Shown here one piece after another: positions 32,865 to 41,665 of a stretch of DNA of 64,000 bases. How positions within the stretch are numbered: position 1 is the first letter of the stretch; each line of letters opens with the position of its first letter. The notes below the pieces were generated by a model, which had not been told where the DNA came from, made no database searches, and worked only from the letters and a program-made list of their open reading frames with translations. The position numbers and the translations under genes were made by a program. This DNA comes from Saccharothrix sp. NRRL B-16348. Its GTDB lineage: Bacteria; Actinomycetota; Actinomycetes; Mycobacteriales; Pseudonocardiaceae. The DNA is taken from NCBI RefSeq assembly GCF_001280085.1, contig NZ_LGED01000002.1, forward strand, positions 62,001 to 126,000. Direction: 5' to 3'.

Positions 32865-34092
32865 CGCCCAGTACCTGCTCAGCGCCCTGGGCGTGCTGGC
32901 GTTGCTGGCGCACAAGTACCGGGCGTTCCGGCAGGCGCCGCCCGAGCGGCGGGCCGCGGTGCTGCCGATCTGCTTGGCGTGCGTGACGGCCGCGCCAGCG
33001 TTCCTGCTGCTGGCGCCGGTGGTCGGGGTGAACGTCGACCGGCTCACCGGCGTGCCCAACCTGTCGGTGGTGCTGGCGTACGGGTTCGGCGTCGGGTTCG
33101 TCGCCGCGAACCAGGCGATGCTGCTGTACTGGCGGCACCCGCCCGCGCGGGCGTGGCGGACCACCCGGCGGGTGCTCGTCGCCTGCGGGCTGGTGCTGGC
33201 CGCGATGGTGGTGCTGTTCGCGCTCGGCGCGCCCGGCGAGGAGCACCACGGCGACTTCCCGGCGGCGTTCGCCGACACCCCGTACCTCGCCGAACTGCTG
33301 GTGCTCTACCACGTCACGTACCTCGTCGGCATGCTCAACGTGGTCCGCCTGTGCTGGCGGTGGGCCGACGAGACGCCGCCGGACCAGCCCTGGCTGCGGC
33401 GGGGCCTGCGGCTCAACGCGGTCGGCGTGCTGATCGGGTCCGCCTACGCCGTCATGGTGCTCGTCGCCGTGATCGGCAGCTGGTTCGACGCACGGCTCGA
33501 CGGGTGGTGCGTCGCGGCGCCCCGGACGCTCACGCTCGCCGTGCCGGTGGTCGTGGTCGGCGCCAGCATCGCCGCGTGGGGACCGCGCTTGTCCGCGTTC
33601 ACCGAGCGGGTGGCGCGAGCCCGGGAGGCGGTCGGGGACTACGTGCGGCTGCGCCCGTTGTGGCGGGAGCTGCGGGCGGTCGACCCGGCCATGCGGCACG
33701 TGCCTGCGACGCTGCGCGAGCGGTTCGACCCCGAGCACCGGTTGTTCTGGCGGGTCATCGAGATCAACGACTGGCTGCACCAACTTCGGGCGGGCCGCGA
33801 CCCGGCGGTGGCGGACGCGGTCGGGCGGCGGGCCGCCGAACTCCGCCTGGCCGAGGACGAGGTCTGGGCCGTGACGGAGGCCGCGCAGATCAAGGCCGCA
33901 CTGGTGGCCCGAGCGCGCGGCGCCGCGGCGGACGACGACGGTCCGGCCGACCAGGACGGCCCGCTCCAGGCCAAGCACGCGTTCGCCAGCGAACGCACCA
34001 GGCTCGTGGTGGTGGCGCGGGCGTTCGCCGGCCCGGTCGTGGCCGCGGCCCTGGCCGACGCCGACCGCACCGACGCCGTGACTCGTCGGTGA
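32857..34092 (+). CDS. MAB_1171c-type (DUF6545) membrane protein
   Basis: The 411-residue protein has about seven hydrophobic helices in its first 240 residues (LLSALGVLALLAH through LAVPVVVVGASIAAWG). A cytoplasmic helical domain of about 170 residues follows, with the conserved LRPLWRELRAVDP and FWRVIEINDWLHQLR. This matches the MAB_1171c family, whose function is unknown although it is sometimes called a putative transporter. The start is GTG at 32857, overlapping the peptidase gene. In actinomycetes it is repeatedly found with XRE and ImmA-like genes, so it may be a sensor or export partner. Confidence 0.8.
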   Translation: MADAQYLLSALGVLALLAHKYRAFRQAPPERRAAVLPICLACVTAAPAFLLLAPVVGVNVDRLTGVPNLSVVLAYGFGVGFVAANQAMLLYWRHPPARAWRTTRRVLVACGLVLAAMVVLFALGAPGEEHHGDFPAAFADTPYLAELLVLYHVTYLVGMLNVVRLCWRWADETPPDQPWLRRGLRLNAVGVLIGSAYAVMVLVAVIGSWFDARLDGWCVAAPRTLTLAVPVVVVGASIAAWGPRLSAFTERVARAREAVGDYVRLRPLWRELRAVDPAMRHVPATLRERFDPEHRLFWRVIEINDWLHQLRAGRDPAVADAVGRRAAELRLAEDEVWAVTEAAQIKAALVARARGAAADDDGPADQDGPLQAKHAFASERTRLVVVARAFAGPVVAAALADADRTDAVTRR

Positions 34093-34111
34093 ACCGGGAA
34101 GGGAGGCCCGC

Positions 34112-35503
34112 GTGACGGGCACACACGCACTGGTCCTGGGCGGCAGTCTGGCCGGGATGCTCGCCGCCGCCGCCCTGTCCGGGCACGTGGACCGCGTCAC
34201 GGTCGTGGACCGGGACCGCTTCGGCGACGACGGCGACCGCAAGGGCGTGCCCCAGGGACGGCACGCCCACGTGCTGATGGCCGGCGGCAGCCGGGCGCTG
34301 GACGAGTTGCTGCCCGGCCTCACCGCGAGCCTGCTCGACGCGGGCGCGCAGCACCTGGGGATGCCGAACCGGCTGCTCGTGTTCACCCAGTCGGGATGGC
34401 TGCCCCGGCTGGACGAGATGCAGTTCGTGATCGGGTGCAGCCGGGCCCTGCTCGACGGCGTGGTGCGGCAACGGGTGCTCGACCGGGTCGACCTGGTCGA
34501 GGCCACCGACGTGGTCGGCCTGCTCGGCGACCGCACGAAGGTCACCGGCGCACGCGTGCGCGACCGCGACACCGGGGTGAAGCGCGACATCGGCGCCGAC
34601 TTCGTGGTGGACGCGACCGGCCGCGGCTCCAAGGCCGACTCCTGGCTCGCCGACCTCGGCCTGCCGCCCGTCCAGGACGAGCGCGTCGACTCCGGCATGG
34701 TCTACGCGACCTGCCTGTACCGCGTGCCTCCCGGTGCCGGCGAAGACTTCCCGGGCCTCAGCATCCAGGGCGACCCGCGGTCGTCGCGGTTCGGCCAGGG
34801 CGGCGCGCTGGTGCCGATCGAGGGCCGCCGGTGGATCGTCAGCCTCGCCGGCACCCGCGGCGGCGAGCCGGAGATCAGCCCGGAGGGCTTCCTCGCCTTC
34901 GCCCGCGGGCTGCGCCACCCGGCCATCGCCGACTTCATCAGCGCGGCGGAACCGCTCACCCGGCCGTTCGGGTTCCACGCCACGGTCAACCGCCGCCGCC
35001 GCTACGAACGCCTCTCCTCCTGGCCGAGCGGGTTCGTCGCGATCGGTGACGCCGCGTGCACGTTCAACCCGGTGTACGGGCACGGGATGACGGTCGTGGC
35101 ACGGCAGGCGGTGGCGTTGCGCGACGGCCTCGCCGGCCACGGGTTCGACGGCGCGGCGGCCAAGCGGCTCCAACGGGAGTTCGCGCGCGTGATGGACGAC
35201 GCGTGGGCCATGGCCGTCTCCCAGGACCTGCGCTACCCCGGCACGATCGGGCCGGCACGCGGGCGGATCACCCGGCTGCAGGAACGCTACCTCGACCGGC
35301 TCGTGCTCGCGGCGACCGGTCGGCCGACCGTCACCAGGGCGCAGCTTGACGCCTACACGTTGTCCACACCGCTGCGGAAGCTCATGCTGTCACCGCGCGT
35401 GATCCTCGACGTCCTGCGCGGTCCGGGCCGGCCGCCGACGACCGACGCGCCGTACACCGAGGCCGAGTCGCGCGTGCTCAGAGGCGTGGACGAGCCGCGG
35501 TAG
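34112..35503 (+). CDS. FAD-dependent oxidoreductase
   Basis: The 463-residue flavoprotein has an FAD-binding loop VLGGSLAGMLAAAAL, VVDRDRFGDD and GVPQGRHAHVLMAGG, the DATGRGSKADSWLADLG segment, and the GD motif VAIGDAACTFNPVYGHGMT. It resembles the geranylgeranyl reductase/hydroxylase-like FAD proteins that accompany MAB_1171c cassettes. The start is GTG at 34112 with GGAAGGGAGG upstream, 19 nt after the membrane protein. The reaction is unknown; oxidation or reduction of a lipophilic small molecule is likely. It converges with an MFS gene with only 4 bp between stops. Confidence 0.85.
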   Translation: MTGTHALVLGGSLAGMLAAAALSGHVDRVTVVDRDRFGDDGDRKGVPQGRHAHVLMAGGSRALDELLPGLTASLLDAGAQHLGMPNRLLVFTQSGWLPRLDEMQFVIGCSRALLDGVVRQRVLDRVDLVEATDVVGLLGDRTKVTGARVRDRDTGVKRDIGADFVVDATGRGSKADSWLADLGLPPVQDERVDSGMVYATCLYRVPPGAGEDFPGLSIQGDPRSSRFGQGGALVPIEGRRWIVSLAGTRGGEPEISPEGFLAFARGLRHPAIADFISAAEPLTRPFGFHATVNRRRRYERLSSWPSGFVAIGDAACTFNPVYGHGMTVVARQAVALRDGLAGHGFDGAAAKRLQREFARVMDDAWAMAVSQDLRYPGTIGPARGRITRLQERYLDRLVLAATGRPTVTRAQLDAYTLSTPLRKLMLSPRVILDVLRGPGRPPTTDAPYTEAESRVLRGVDEPR

Positions 35504-35507
35504 CCCG

Positions 35508-36863
35508 TCAGCCACCGTCCGAAGAGGACCGGAGCAGGCGGTCGTCCATCTGCCGGTACGACACCAGCCCGACGACGGCCGCGAGCACGCCCGCGCCGAG
35601 CAGCACGGGCCGGGTGGCGTCGATGTCGAACGACCGGTCGAAGACGGTCACGGCCGTGGGGCCGACGAGGGTGACCAGCAGCGGGCCGACCACGGTCGAC
35701 AGGCCGAGCACGACCTTCATCAGCGACTGGACCAGCGCCACCATCCGGCCGCGCATGGCGTCCTCGACCCGCGTGCCGATGATGGTGAGCCCGGTGAGGA
35801 ACGCGACGCCCGCGCACGCGCCGACCACGGCCACCGCGACCAGCGCGAACCACAGGTGCGGTGCGAGCGACACGACGGCCAGGCTCAGGCCCGCGCCCAC
35901 GATCGTGACGCCGAACAGCCGGTTGTAGGTCAGCCGGCGGGACAGCTTCGGCGCGGTCGCCATGCCCGCCGCCAGGCCGACGAAGACCGCGATGAACAGC
36001 GTGCCGTACGCGCTCTCGCCGCCGCCCAGGCTCAACGCGTAGAGCCTGGCGCTGCCGATCACCCCGCCCGCCGCGGCGAACGCGCCGGTCATGCCGATGA
36101 CGAGGCCGCGCAGCAGGGGCGTGCGCCACGCGTACCGCAGGCCGTCGCGCATCATCACCAGGAAGCCCGGTCCGCCTCGCCTGCCCCGCGGCGCGACCCG
36201 GCCGGACAGTTCGGGGATCCGCACCGCGATCAGGACCGCCGACGACAGGTAGAGCAGGCCGTTGACGACGACCGCGATGGTCGCGATCCGGAACTCCAGG
36301 TCGCCGTCGCGGACGCCGAGGTAGCCGGGGATGCCCGCGATCAGCGAGTAGAGGCTGAACCCGCTGACGGTGGCGATGCCGTAGGTCATCACCAGGCCGA
36401 GCTGGTTGGCCGTCTCCACCTGGTCCGGGCGCCTCAGCAGGTTCGGCACCGCCGAGTCCTTGGCCGGGATCCACAGCATCGCGCAGCAGCCGACCAGGAA
36501 GTTCGCCGCGAACAGCCACCACGCCGTGCCGACGAACGCGATCGACAGGAACAGCCCGCCGCGGGCCAGGTCGCAGGCGACCATCACCTTGCGCCGGTCG
36601 AACCGGTCGGCCAGCACGCCGCCCAGCGGGGCGAACAGCACGCCCGGCAGCAGCTGGGTCAGCACCACCGCGCTGAGCGCGAACCCCTCCCACCCGTAGC
36701 CCGCGGCCAGCTTCGTGACCAGGCCGGTCAACGCCAGCAGCGACAGCCAGTCACCCACGCTGCACAGGAACGTGGCGCCCCAGAGCCGCCGGAACGGCCC
36801 GATGGCCAGCACCGCCCGGATCCGGCGCGCCGTCGACGGCTCGGCCCCGTCCTCCTCGGCCAC
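35508..36863 (-). CDS. MFS transporter (EntS-like, 12 TM)
   Basis: The protein of about 451 residues has twelve hydrophobic helices and the MFS motif GGVLADRFDRRKVMVACD between TM2 and TM3. The layout and loop HGLRYAWRTPLLRGL-like segment (DGLRYAWRTPLLRGL) place it with EntS/MFS_3 exporters. The start is uncertain: GTG codons at 36863, 36866 and 36932 share the frame and none has a strong ribosome site. It is convergent with the FAD oxidoreductase. Substrate is unknown. Confidence 0.85.
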   Translation of the reverse strand: MAEEDGAEPSTARRIRAVLAIGPFRRLWGATFLCSVGDWLSLLALTGLVTKLAAGYGWEGFALSAVVLTQLLPGVLFAPLGGVLADRFDRRKVMVACDLARGGLFLSIAFVGTAWWLFAANFLVGCCAMLWIPAKDSAVPNLLRRPDQVETANQLGLVMTYGIATVSGFSLYSLIAGIPGYLGVRDGDLEFRIATIAVVVNGLLYLSSAVLIAVRIPELSGRVAPRGRRGGPGFLVMMRDGLRYAWRTPLLRGLVIGMTGAFAAAGGVIGSARLYALSLGGGESAYGTLFIAVFVGLAAGMATAPKLSRRLTYNRLFGVTIVGAGLSLAVVSLAPHLWFALVAVAVVGACAGVAFLTGLTIIGTRVEDAMRGRMVALVQSLMKVVLGLSTVVGPLLVTLVGPTAVTVFDRSFDIDATRPVLLGAGVLAAVVGLVSYRQMDDRLLRSSSDGG

Positions 36864-37000
36864 CACACCGACACCGTCGCCTTGAATGCCGCCACCCCCG
36901 CCGTAGTCGCAGATGATCAGAGTAACGATCACGACCCCGCGGGTCCCACTCGTTCCCGATCAACGGCTGCCCGACCCGTCGTGGGCCGAGCCGGCGAGCC

Positions 37001-38269
37001 TCAGCGCTGGACGGGCACGGAGGTGGCGAACAGGTCGTCGAACACCCGCGCCCGGTCGAACGACAGGGCGTGCGCCCTGGCCCGGTCCTCCATGAACCGC
37101 CGCTCCTCGAGCGACATGTCCAGCACCGCCCGGTCGATCGCGGCGGCGATGCCCGTGACGTCCCCGGCTTCCACGATGACGGCCGTGCCGCCGACCGCCT
37201 CGCCGGTGCCGCCGGTGAGCGTCGTGATCACCGGTCCGCCGCCCGCGAGCATCTTCTCGGTCAACGCGATGCCGAACGTCTCCACGAAGTCCGGCTCCGG
37301 CTTGGTCGGCAACGCGTAGGCGGCGCAGCCGCGCATCAGCAGCGGCTTCTCCTCGTCGTCCACGTCGGACAGCAGCACCACCCGGTCGTCGTCCCGGGTG
37401 AGCGCCCGGACCTCCTCCAGCGCCGGGCCGTTGCCCGCGATCACCAGCTTCACCCGCGACCGGGCCCTCGACCGGGCGAACGCCGCCACCAGGTCGTGGA
37501 CGCCCTTGGCCCGCGCCACCCGGGACAGGAACAGCACGTAGCCGTCGCGGTCGAGGCCGCGGCGGGCAAGTGCGGCGTCCACCCGCGCCGGGTCGAGGTC
37601 GAGGTACGCGGACGTGTCGATCGGCGGGTAGCTGACCGCGACCCGCGCGCGGCACTCGTCGGCGAGCCGGGTGCCGCAGTGCAGGTCGACGGCCTCGGCG
37701 GCGGCGACGATCTCCTGGCGCGTGTACTCCGACACCGCGATCACCTGGTCGTTGGCCAGGAACGTGGTGAACAGCGCCACCGCCGCGCCGAACCGGCCCT
37801 CGCGCAGGCACGAGCGGATCACGTTGGTGACGTCCGAGCCGACCGCCTTCGCGATGGTGCGGACGTCGGGCGAGAACCCCGCCGCGCGCGCCACCGCCAC
37901 CGCGTCCCCCACGACCGCCGTGTGCGGCATGAGGTACATCGACAGGCACGTGGTCGGCACCGGTTCGGCGAGCAGCTCGACCAGGCGGCCGGTGAGCCCG
38001 GCCAGGTACCGGCCGTCGGGCACGCGGTAGTCGCCGACCGGCTCCGGCCGCTCCACCGTGATGCCCGCGCTGTACGGCGTGATCCGGTCGAGCGGCTTGA
38101 GCGGCAGCCCGGCCGCCTGGAGGGCGGGTAGCGGCCACGTCAGCAGCCGCACGTCGTCGAAGCCGCGGGTCAGGGCCACCTCGGCGAGGTTGCGCGCCTC
38201 GCCGGAGTGGCCGCAGATCACCGGATCGGCCCTGACCACGATGACGAGGCGGCGGTTCGGCCTGCTCAT
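37001..38269 (-). CDS. GT4-type glycosyltransferase
   Basis: The 422-residue GT-B enzyme has a C-terminal donor domain with VLFLSRVARAKGVHDLVAAF, VIAGNGPALEEV and the EX7E-type segment PDFVETFGIALTEKMLAGGGP. The N-terminal acceptor domain starts LVIVVRADPVICGHSGEARNL. It transfers a hexose from a nucleotide sugar. The start is ATG at 38269, overlapping the GH92 stop by 4 nt (ATGA), so it is translated with that mannosidase. The pairing with an alpha-mannosidase suggests mannose-containing glycans; the donor is not provable from sequence. Confidence 0.88.
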   Translation of the reverse strand: MSRPNRRLVIVVRADPVICGHSGEARNLAEVALTRGFDDVRLLTWPLPALQAAGLPLKPLDRITPYSAGITVERPEPVGDYRVPDGRYLAGLTGRLVELLAEPVPTTCLSMYLMPHTAVVGDAVAVARAAGFSPDVRTIAKAVGSDVTNVIRSCLREGRFGAAVALFTTFLANDQVIAVSEYTRQEIVAAAEAVDLHCGTRLADECRARVAVSYPPIDTSAYLDLDPARVDAALARRGLDRDGYVLFLSRVARAKGVHDLVAAFARSRARSRVKLVIAGNGPALEEVRALTRDDDRVVLLSDVDDEEKPLLMRGCAAYALPTKPEPDFVETFGIALTEKMLAGGGPVITTLTGGTGEAVGGTAVIVEAGDVTGIAAAIDRAVLDMSLEERRFMEDRARAHALSFDRARVFDDLFATSVPVQR

Positions 38270-40368
38270 GTGCGCGCTCCCGTCGAGGGTGGGTCGGACA
38301 GCGACGGCGGTCGGACCCGACGGCCCCAGGCCGAGGGTTCCGGGCCGAGTTCGAGTTGCAGCCGCCCGCCCGCGTGGACGTCGGCGGCGCTGAGGTGCGC
38401 CACGTCCAGCGGTCTGCCGTTGAGCCGGGCGGACTGCACGTACTGCGGTGGCGGCACGCGTTCCAGCCCGTCGGAGCTGACCGGCGTCTCCCGGTGGCCC
38501 CTCGTCTCCACGACGAAGTCGCGGTCGCCGACGTGGACGGTGGCGCGCGCGAACGCGGGCGCGTTGACCAGGAACAGGTTCTGCCCGGCGATCGGGAACA
38601 GCCCGAGCGAGGCCCACACGTACCAGGAGCTGAGCCCGCCGGAGTCGTCGTTGCCCGGCAGCCCGCCGGGACCGGTGCCGAACTGCCAGGTCAACGCCGC
38701 GTGCACGACCTCGGCCGTGCGGTCGGGCCGTCCCGCGTAGTGGTAGGACCAGGGCGCTTCCATGTCCGGCTCGTTGTTGAGGCCCTCGAACCGGTTCAGC
38801 GCGTAGCCGACCGCCATCTCGGCCGGGTCGGGCCGCCTGCCGGGCTGCGCCACCGGCGGCGCGCCGAAGCCGAAGAACGAGTCCAGCATGCCGACGAACG
38901 CGTCGTCGCCGCCGGCCAGCGCGATCCGGCCCGCCATGTCGTGCATCAGCCGGAACGAGTAGTTCCACTTGCCGCCCTCGTAGAACGACGAGTCGTGCAG
39001 CAGGCCCGTGTCCGGGTCGAACGCGTTGGTCCACAGCAGGCTGCGCGCGGCGAGGTCGTCGGCGAGGCGGCTGTCGTTCAACGCCCGCGCGACGCCCGCC
39101 GTGCAGTGGTAGGCGTAGGCGAGGTCGAGGGTGTGCGAGATCGGGTGCACGACGCCGTGCTCGTAGAAGTCCTCGCCGTACAGCCGGCGCAGGTCGGCTT
39201 CCATGTGCACCAGCGCCCAATTCCAGTCCAGGTCGCCAAGGCCCAACGCGTGCGCGTCCGCCAGCGCGGTGTGCACCAGGGCGCTGGCCTGCCGGAAGAA
39301 CCGGTCCGCGCCGCGCGCCATCCGGTACCCGATCGGGAAGTTGCCCTCCTCCTCGCACACCCGGATGAGCGACTCCAGCAGGTCGACCGCCCGGTCCGGC
39401 ACGATCGCGGCGAGCAGCGGCACCTGGGTCTTGTAGATGTCCCACATCGTGCAGACGTCGAACGCGAACGGCCCGGACGTGGGCCAGAACGGGCTCTCGT
39501 CGTCGGCGAAGCAGGGCTTGATCAGCGAGTGGTACAGGGCGGTGGTGAACACCTGCCGCCTGGCGGGCGTCCCGCCCTCGACCTCGATCCGGCCGACGTG
39601 GTCGCGCCACCGGTCCTCGGTGCGCTCCCGGATGACGTCGAACGCGGGCGGGTGCTGACCGCACTCCCGGTGCAGGTTGTCCCTGGCCTGCTCGCAGCCG
39701 CGCAGGGAGAAGCCGATCCGCACCTCGACGCTCTGCCCGGCGGTGGCCGGACCCAGGAACAGCAGCCCGAACGGGCGCAGGGTGGTCTGCCGGATGCGGT
39801 CGAAGTCCAGCCGGGTGCCGCCCTCGATGAGCCTGCGGTCGTGCCAGAGCATCTGCCGCCAGCCCGGCGAGTCGACCTCGATGTACACCGACAGCGGCAC
39901 GCCCTCCACCACGACGGTGCCCTGCGCGCGGCCGTGGCCGATGCTCTCCACGTGTGCGCGCAGCGGCACCGTGTGGCCGTGGTCGATGGCCAGGCCGCCG
40001 CACGACAGGTCCACCACGATGCGCGCGCCCCGGTGCTCGGGGAACGTGTAGCGGTGGACCGCGACCTTCGAGCCGACGGTGATCTCGCACCGGACACCGG
40101 TGTCGAGCGTGGCCGCGTAGTACCCGGCTTCGGCGACCTCGTCGTGCAGCGGCCAGGCCTGACCGAGCGCGTCGAGCTGCTGCACCATCGGGGTCACCCG
40201 GACGTAGTTGTAGTACTTCCGGATCGCGCCGGTGCCGGACTGCTGGAAGTGGGTGAACCCGGAGGCCTGCGGCCGGTCGAACATCTCCTCGGGCAGGCCT
40301 TCGGTGTTCTTCGTGTACCGGCCGTAGCCGGTCGGGTAGGCGCCGGAGTAGGCGCAGGCGGACACCAT
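38266..40368 (-). CDS. GH92 alpha-mannosidase, start codon abnormal
   Basis: From ATG 40368 the protein has 700 residues and GH92 hallmarks: FTHFQQSGTGAIRKYYNY, TMWDIYKTQVPLL, NEPDMEAPWSYHYAG and GNDDSGGLSSWYVWASLGLF. GH92 enzymes are calcium-dependent exo-alpha-mannosidases. The family's conserved N-terminus continues upstream in the same frame (DPFIGTAATSLPPAQGLAAS, then WWWPKAQIGNTHPGATSPLG) to about 40500. Between the preceding in-frame TGA (about 40581) and ATG 40368 there is no ATG, GTG or TTG. The true start is therefore non-canonical (for example CTG), or a frameshift or lost start has damaged the 5' end. No signal peptide is seen. It is co-transcribed with the GT4 gene. Confidence 0.8.
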   Translation of the reverse strand: MVSACAYSGAYPTGYGRYTKNTEGLPEEMFDRPQASGFTHFQQSGTGAIRKYYNYVRVTPMVQQLDALGQAWPLHDEVAEAGYYAATLDTGVRCEITVGSKVAVHRYTFPEHRGARIVVDLSCGGLAIDHGHTVPLRAHVESIGHGRAQGTVVVEGVPLSVYIEVDSPGWRQMLWHDRRLIEGGTRLDFDRIRQTTLRPFGLLFLGPATAGQSVEVRIGFSLRGCEQARDNLHRECGQHPPAFDVIRERTEDRWRDHVGRIEVEGGTPARRQVFTTALYHSLIKPCFADDESPFWPTSGPFAFDVCTMWDIYKTQVPLLAAIVPDRAVDLLESLIRVCEEEGNFPIGYRMARGADRFFRQASALVHTALADAHALGLGDLDWNWALVHMEADLRRLYGEDFYEHGVVHPISHTLDLAYAYHCTAGVARALNDSRLADDLAARSLLWTNAFDPDTGLLHDSSFYEGGKWNYSFRLMHDMAGRIALAGGDDAFVGMLDSFFGFGAPPVAQPGRRPDPAEMAVGYALNRFEGLNNEPDMEAPWSYHYAGRPDRTAEVVHAALTWQFGTGPGGLPGNDDSGGLSSWYVWASLGLFPIAGQNLFLVNAPAFARATVHVGDRDFVVETRGHRETPVSSDGLERVPPPQYVQSARLNGRPLDVAHLSAADVHAGGRLQLELGPEPSAWGRRVRPPSLSDPPSTGART

Positions 40369-40638
40369 GCCGAGCGGGGACGTCGCGCCCGGGTGGGTGT
40401 TGCCGATCTGCGCTTTCGGCCACCACCAAGAGGCCGCGAGACCCTGCGCCGGTGGCAGGGAGGTCGCGGCCGTTCCGATGAAGGGATCGATTTCGTCGAT
40501 GATGGCGAGACTGTAGGTCGGCGCCGGGCCGCCCGTGGTTTCAGCGACGTGAACTCGGTGGGAACGACTCGTCCCCGTTCACCGGTCCGGGTCACGGGTC
40601 GCGGTCACCGACGGGCCGTCGCCACCTGACGACGTGGT
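40369..40638 (-). other. Region upstream of the GH92 ATG (conserved coding plus leader)
   Basis: About 40369-40500 encodes the conserved GH92 N-terminus without a normal start codon. GTG at 40582, in another frame, opens a 13-codon frame ending inside this segment. The rest up to the glycosyltransferase stop at 40639 shows nothing recognisable. Confidence 0.5.
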
Positions 40639-41640
40639 TCAGCCGCGTTCGGCGTACTCCGGGAGTCGGCGGGCGACATCCTCCGGTGCGGGCATCCGGG
40701 CGATCTCCTCGGCGATCGCACGGGCCGCTTCGGAGTGGCCGCCAGGCCGTGACAGCGTCCGGACGATGGAGGCGACGGCTTCCTCGCTCACCTCGTCCGG
40801 GAGCAGGCGCACACCGGCTCCCGCGGCGGTGACGGCGTCGGCGTTGGCGAACTGGTCGGCGCCCTGGGGCAGGATCAGCTGCGGCGCGCCGACGGTGAGC
40901 GCGCCGAGCGTGGTGCCGCTCCCGCCGTGGTGCACGACGACGTCCACGTGCGGCAGCAGGTCGGCTTGCGGCACCCACTGGTGCGCGGTGACGTTGTCCG
41001 GGAGGTCACCGAGCCGGTCCGGCCGCACCCGGCCGGTCGCGACGACCACGCGCGCGTCCAGCGCGGCCAGGCTCCTGCTGACCGCGGTCAGCAGTTCCGG
41101 TGTGCCGAACGCGGTGCCGAGCGTCAGGTAGACCAGCGGCCGCGACGTGCGGTGATCGTCGCGGAGGGGCAGCGCTCCCGGTTCGGAGAACGCGACCGGG
41201 CGCAGCTCGATCCTGTCCTCGCCGGCCAGGAAGTCCTTGTCCTGCAAGGACGGCGGGCAGATGTCGACGTGCGGCAGGCCGGGCACGGCCTTCGTCGGCA
41301 GCTCCAGGCCGATCCCGTCGGGGAACAGCCGGCCGAAACCGTGCCACAGGCCCGGGATGCCTGCCCGGCGGGCGGCGATCGCCGCTCCCGGCACGCCCCA
41401 CCCGTGCACCACGAGGTCGGGCCGCAGGCGCGCCAGCTCCGGCTCCAGGTCCTCGGCGTACAGCTCGTAGAACGCGTCGGCGGGGCGGAACGGCCGCAGC
41501 CCGTTCGCGGTCAACGGCGCGTGCACCTCCTCGCCGACGGCGAAGTGCACTTCGTGCCCGGCGGCCCGGGCGGCGATCGCGAGCGGGATCAGCGGATAGG
41601 TGTGGCCCACGGACGCGAGGCCGGCGAACAGTACGCGCAT
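40639..41640 (-). CDS. GT1-family (MGT-like) glycosyltransferase
   Basis: The 333-residue GT-B enzyme has the N-terminal MRVLFAGLASVGHTYPLIPLA typical of antibiotic and macrolide glycosyltransferases. Its donor-binding signature is QWVPQADLLPHVDVVVHHGGSGTTLGAL with LPQGADQFANA. It is somewhat shorter than the usual 390-420 residues, mainly in the N-domain. It would glycosylate a small lipophilic acceptor. The start is ATG at 41640. No natural-product scaffold genes adjoin it directly, so detoxification or tailoring are both possible. Confidence 0.88.
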   Translation of the reverse strand: MRVLFAGLASVGHTYPLIPLAIAARAAGHEVHFAVGEEVHAPLTANGLRPFRPADAFYELYAEDLEPELARLRPDLVVHGWGVPGAAIAARRAGIPGLWHGFGRLFPDGIGLELPTKAVPGLPHVDICPPSLQDKDFLAGEDRIELRPVAFSEPGALPLRDDHRTSRPLVYLTLGTAFGTPELLTAVSRSLAALDARVVVATGRVRPDRLGDLPDNVTAHQWVPQADLLPHVDVVVHHGGSGTTLGALTVGAPQLILPQGADQFANADAVTAAGAGVRLLPDEVSEEAVASIVRTLSRPGGHSEAARAIAEEIARMPAPEDVARRLPEYAERG

Positions 41641-41665
41641 GGCGGCGAACCTACGCCGCGCGCGA

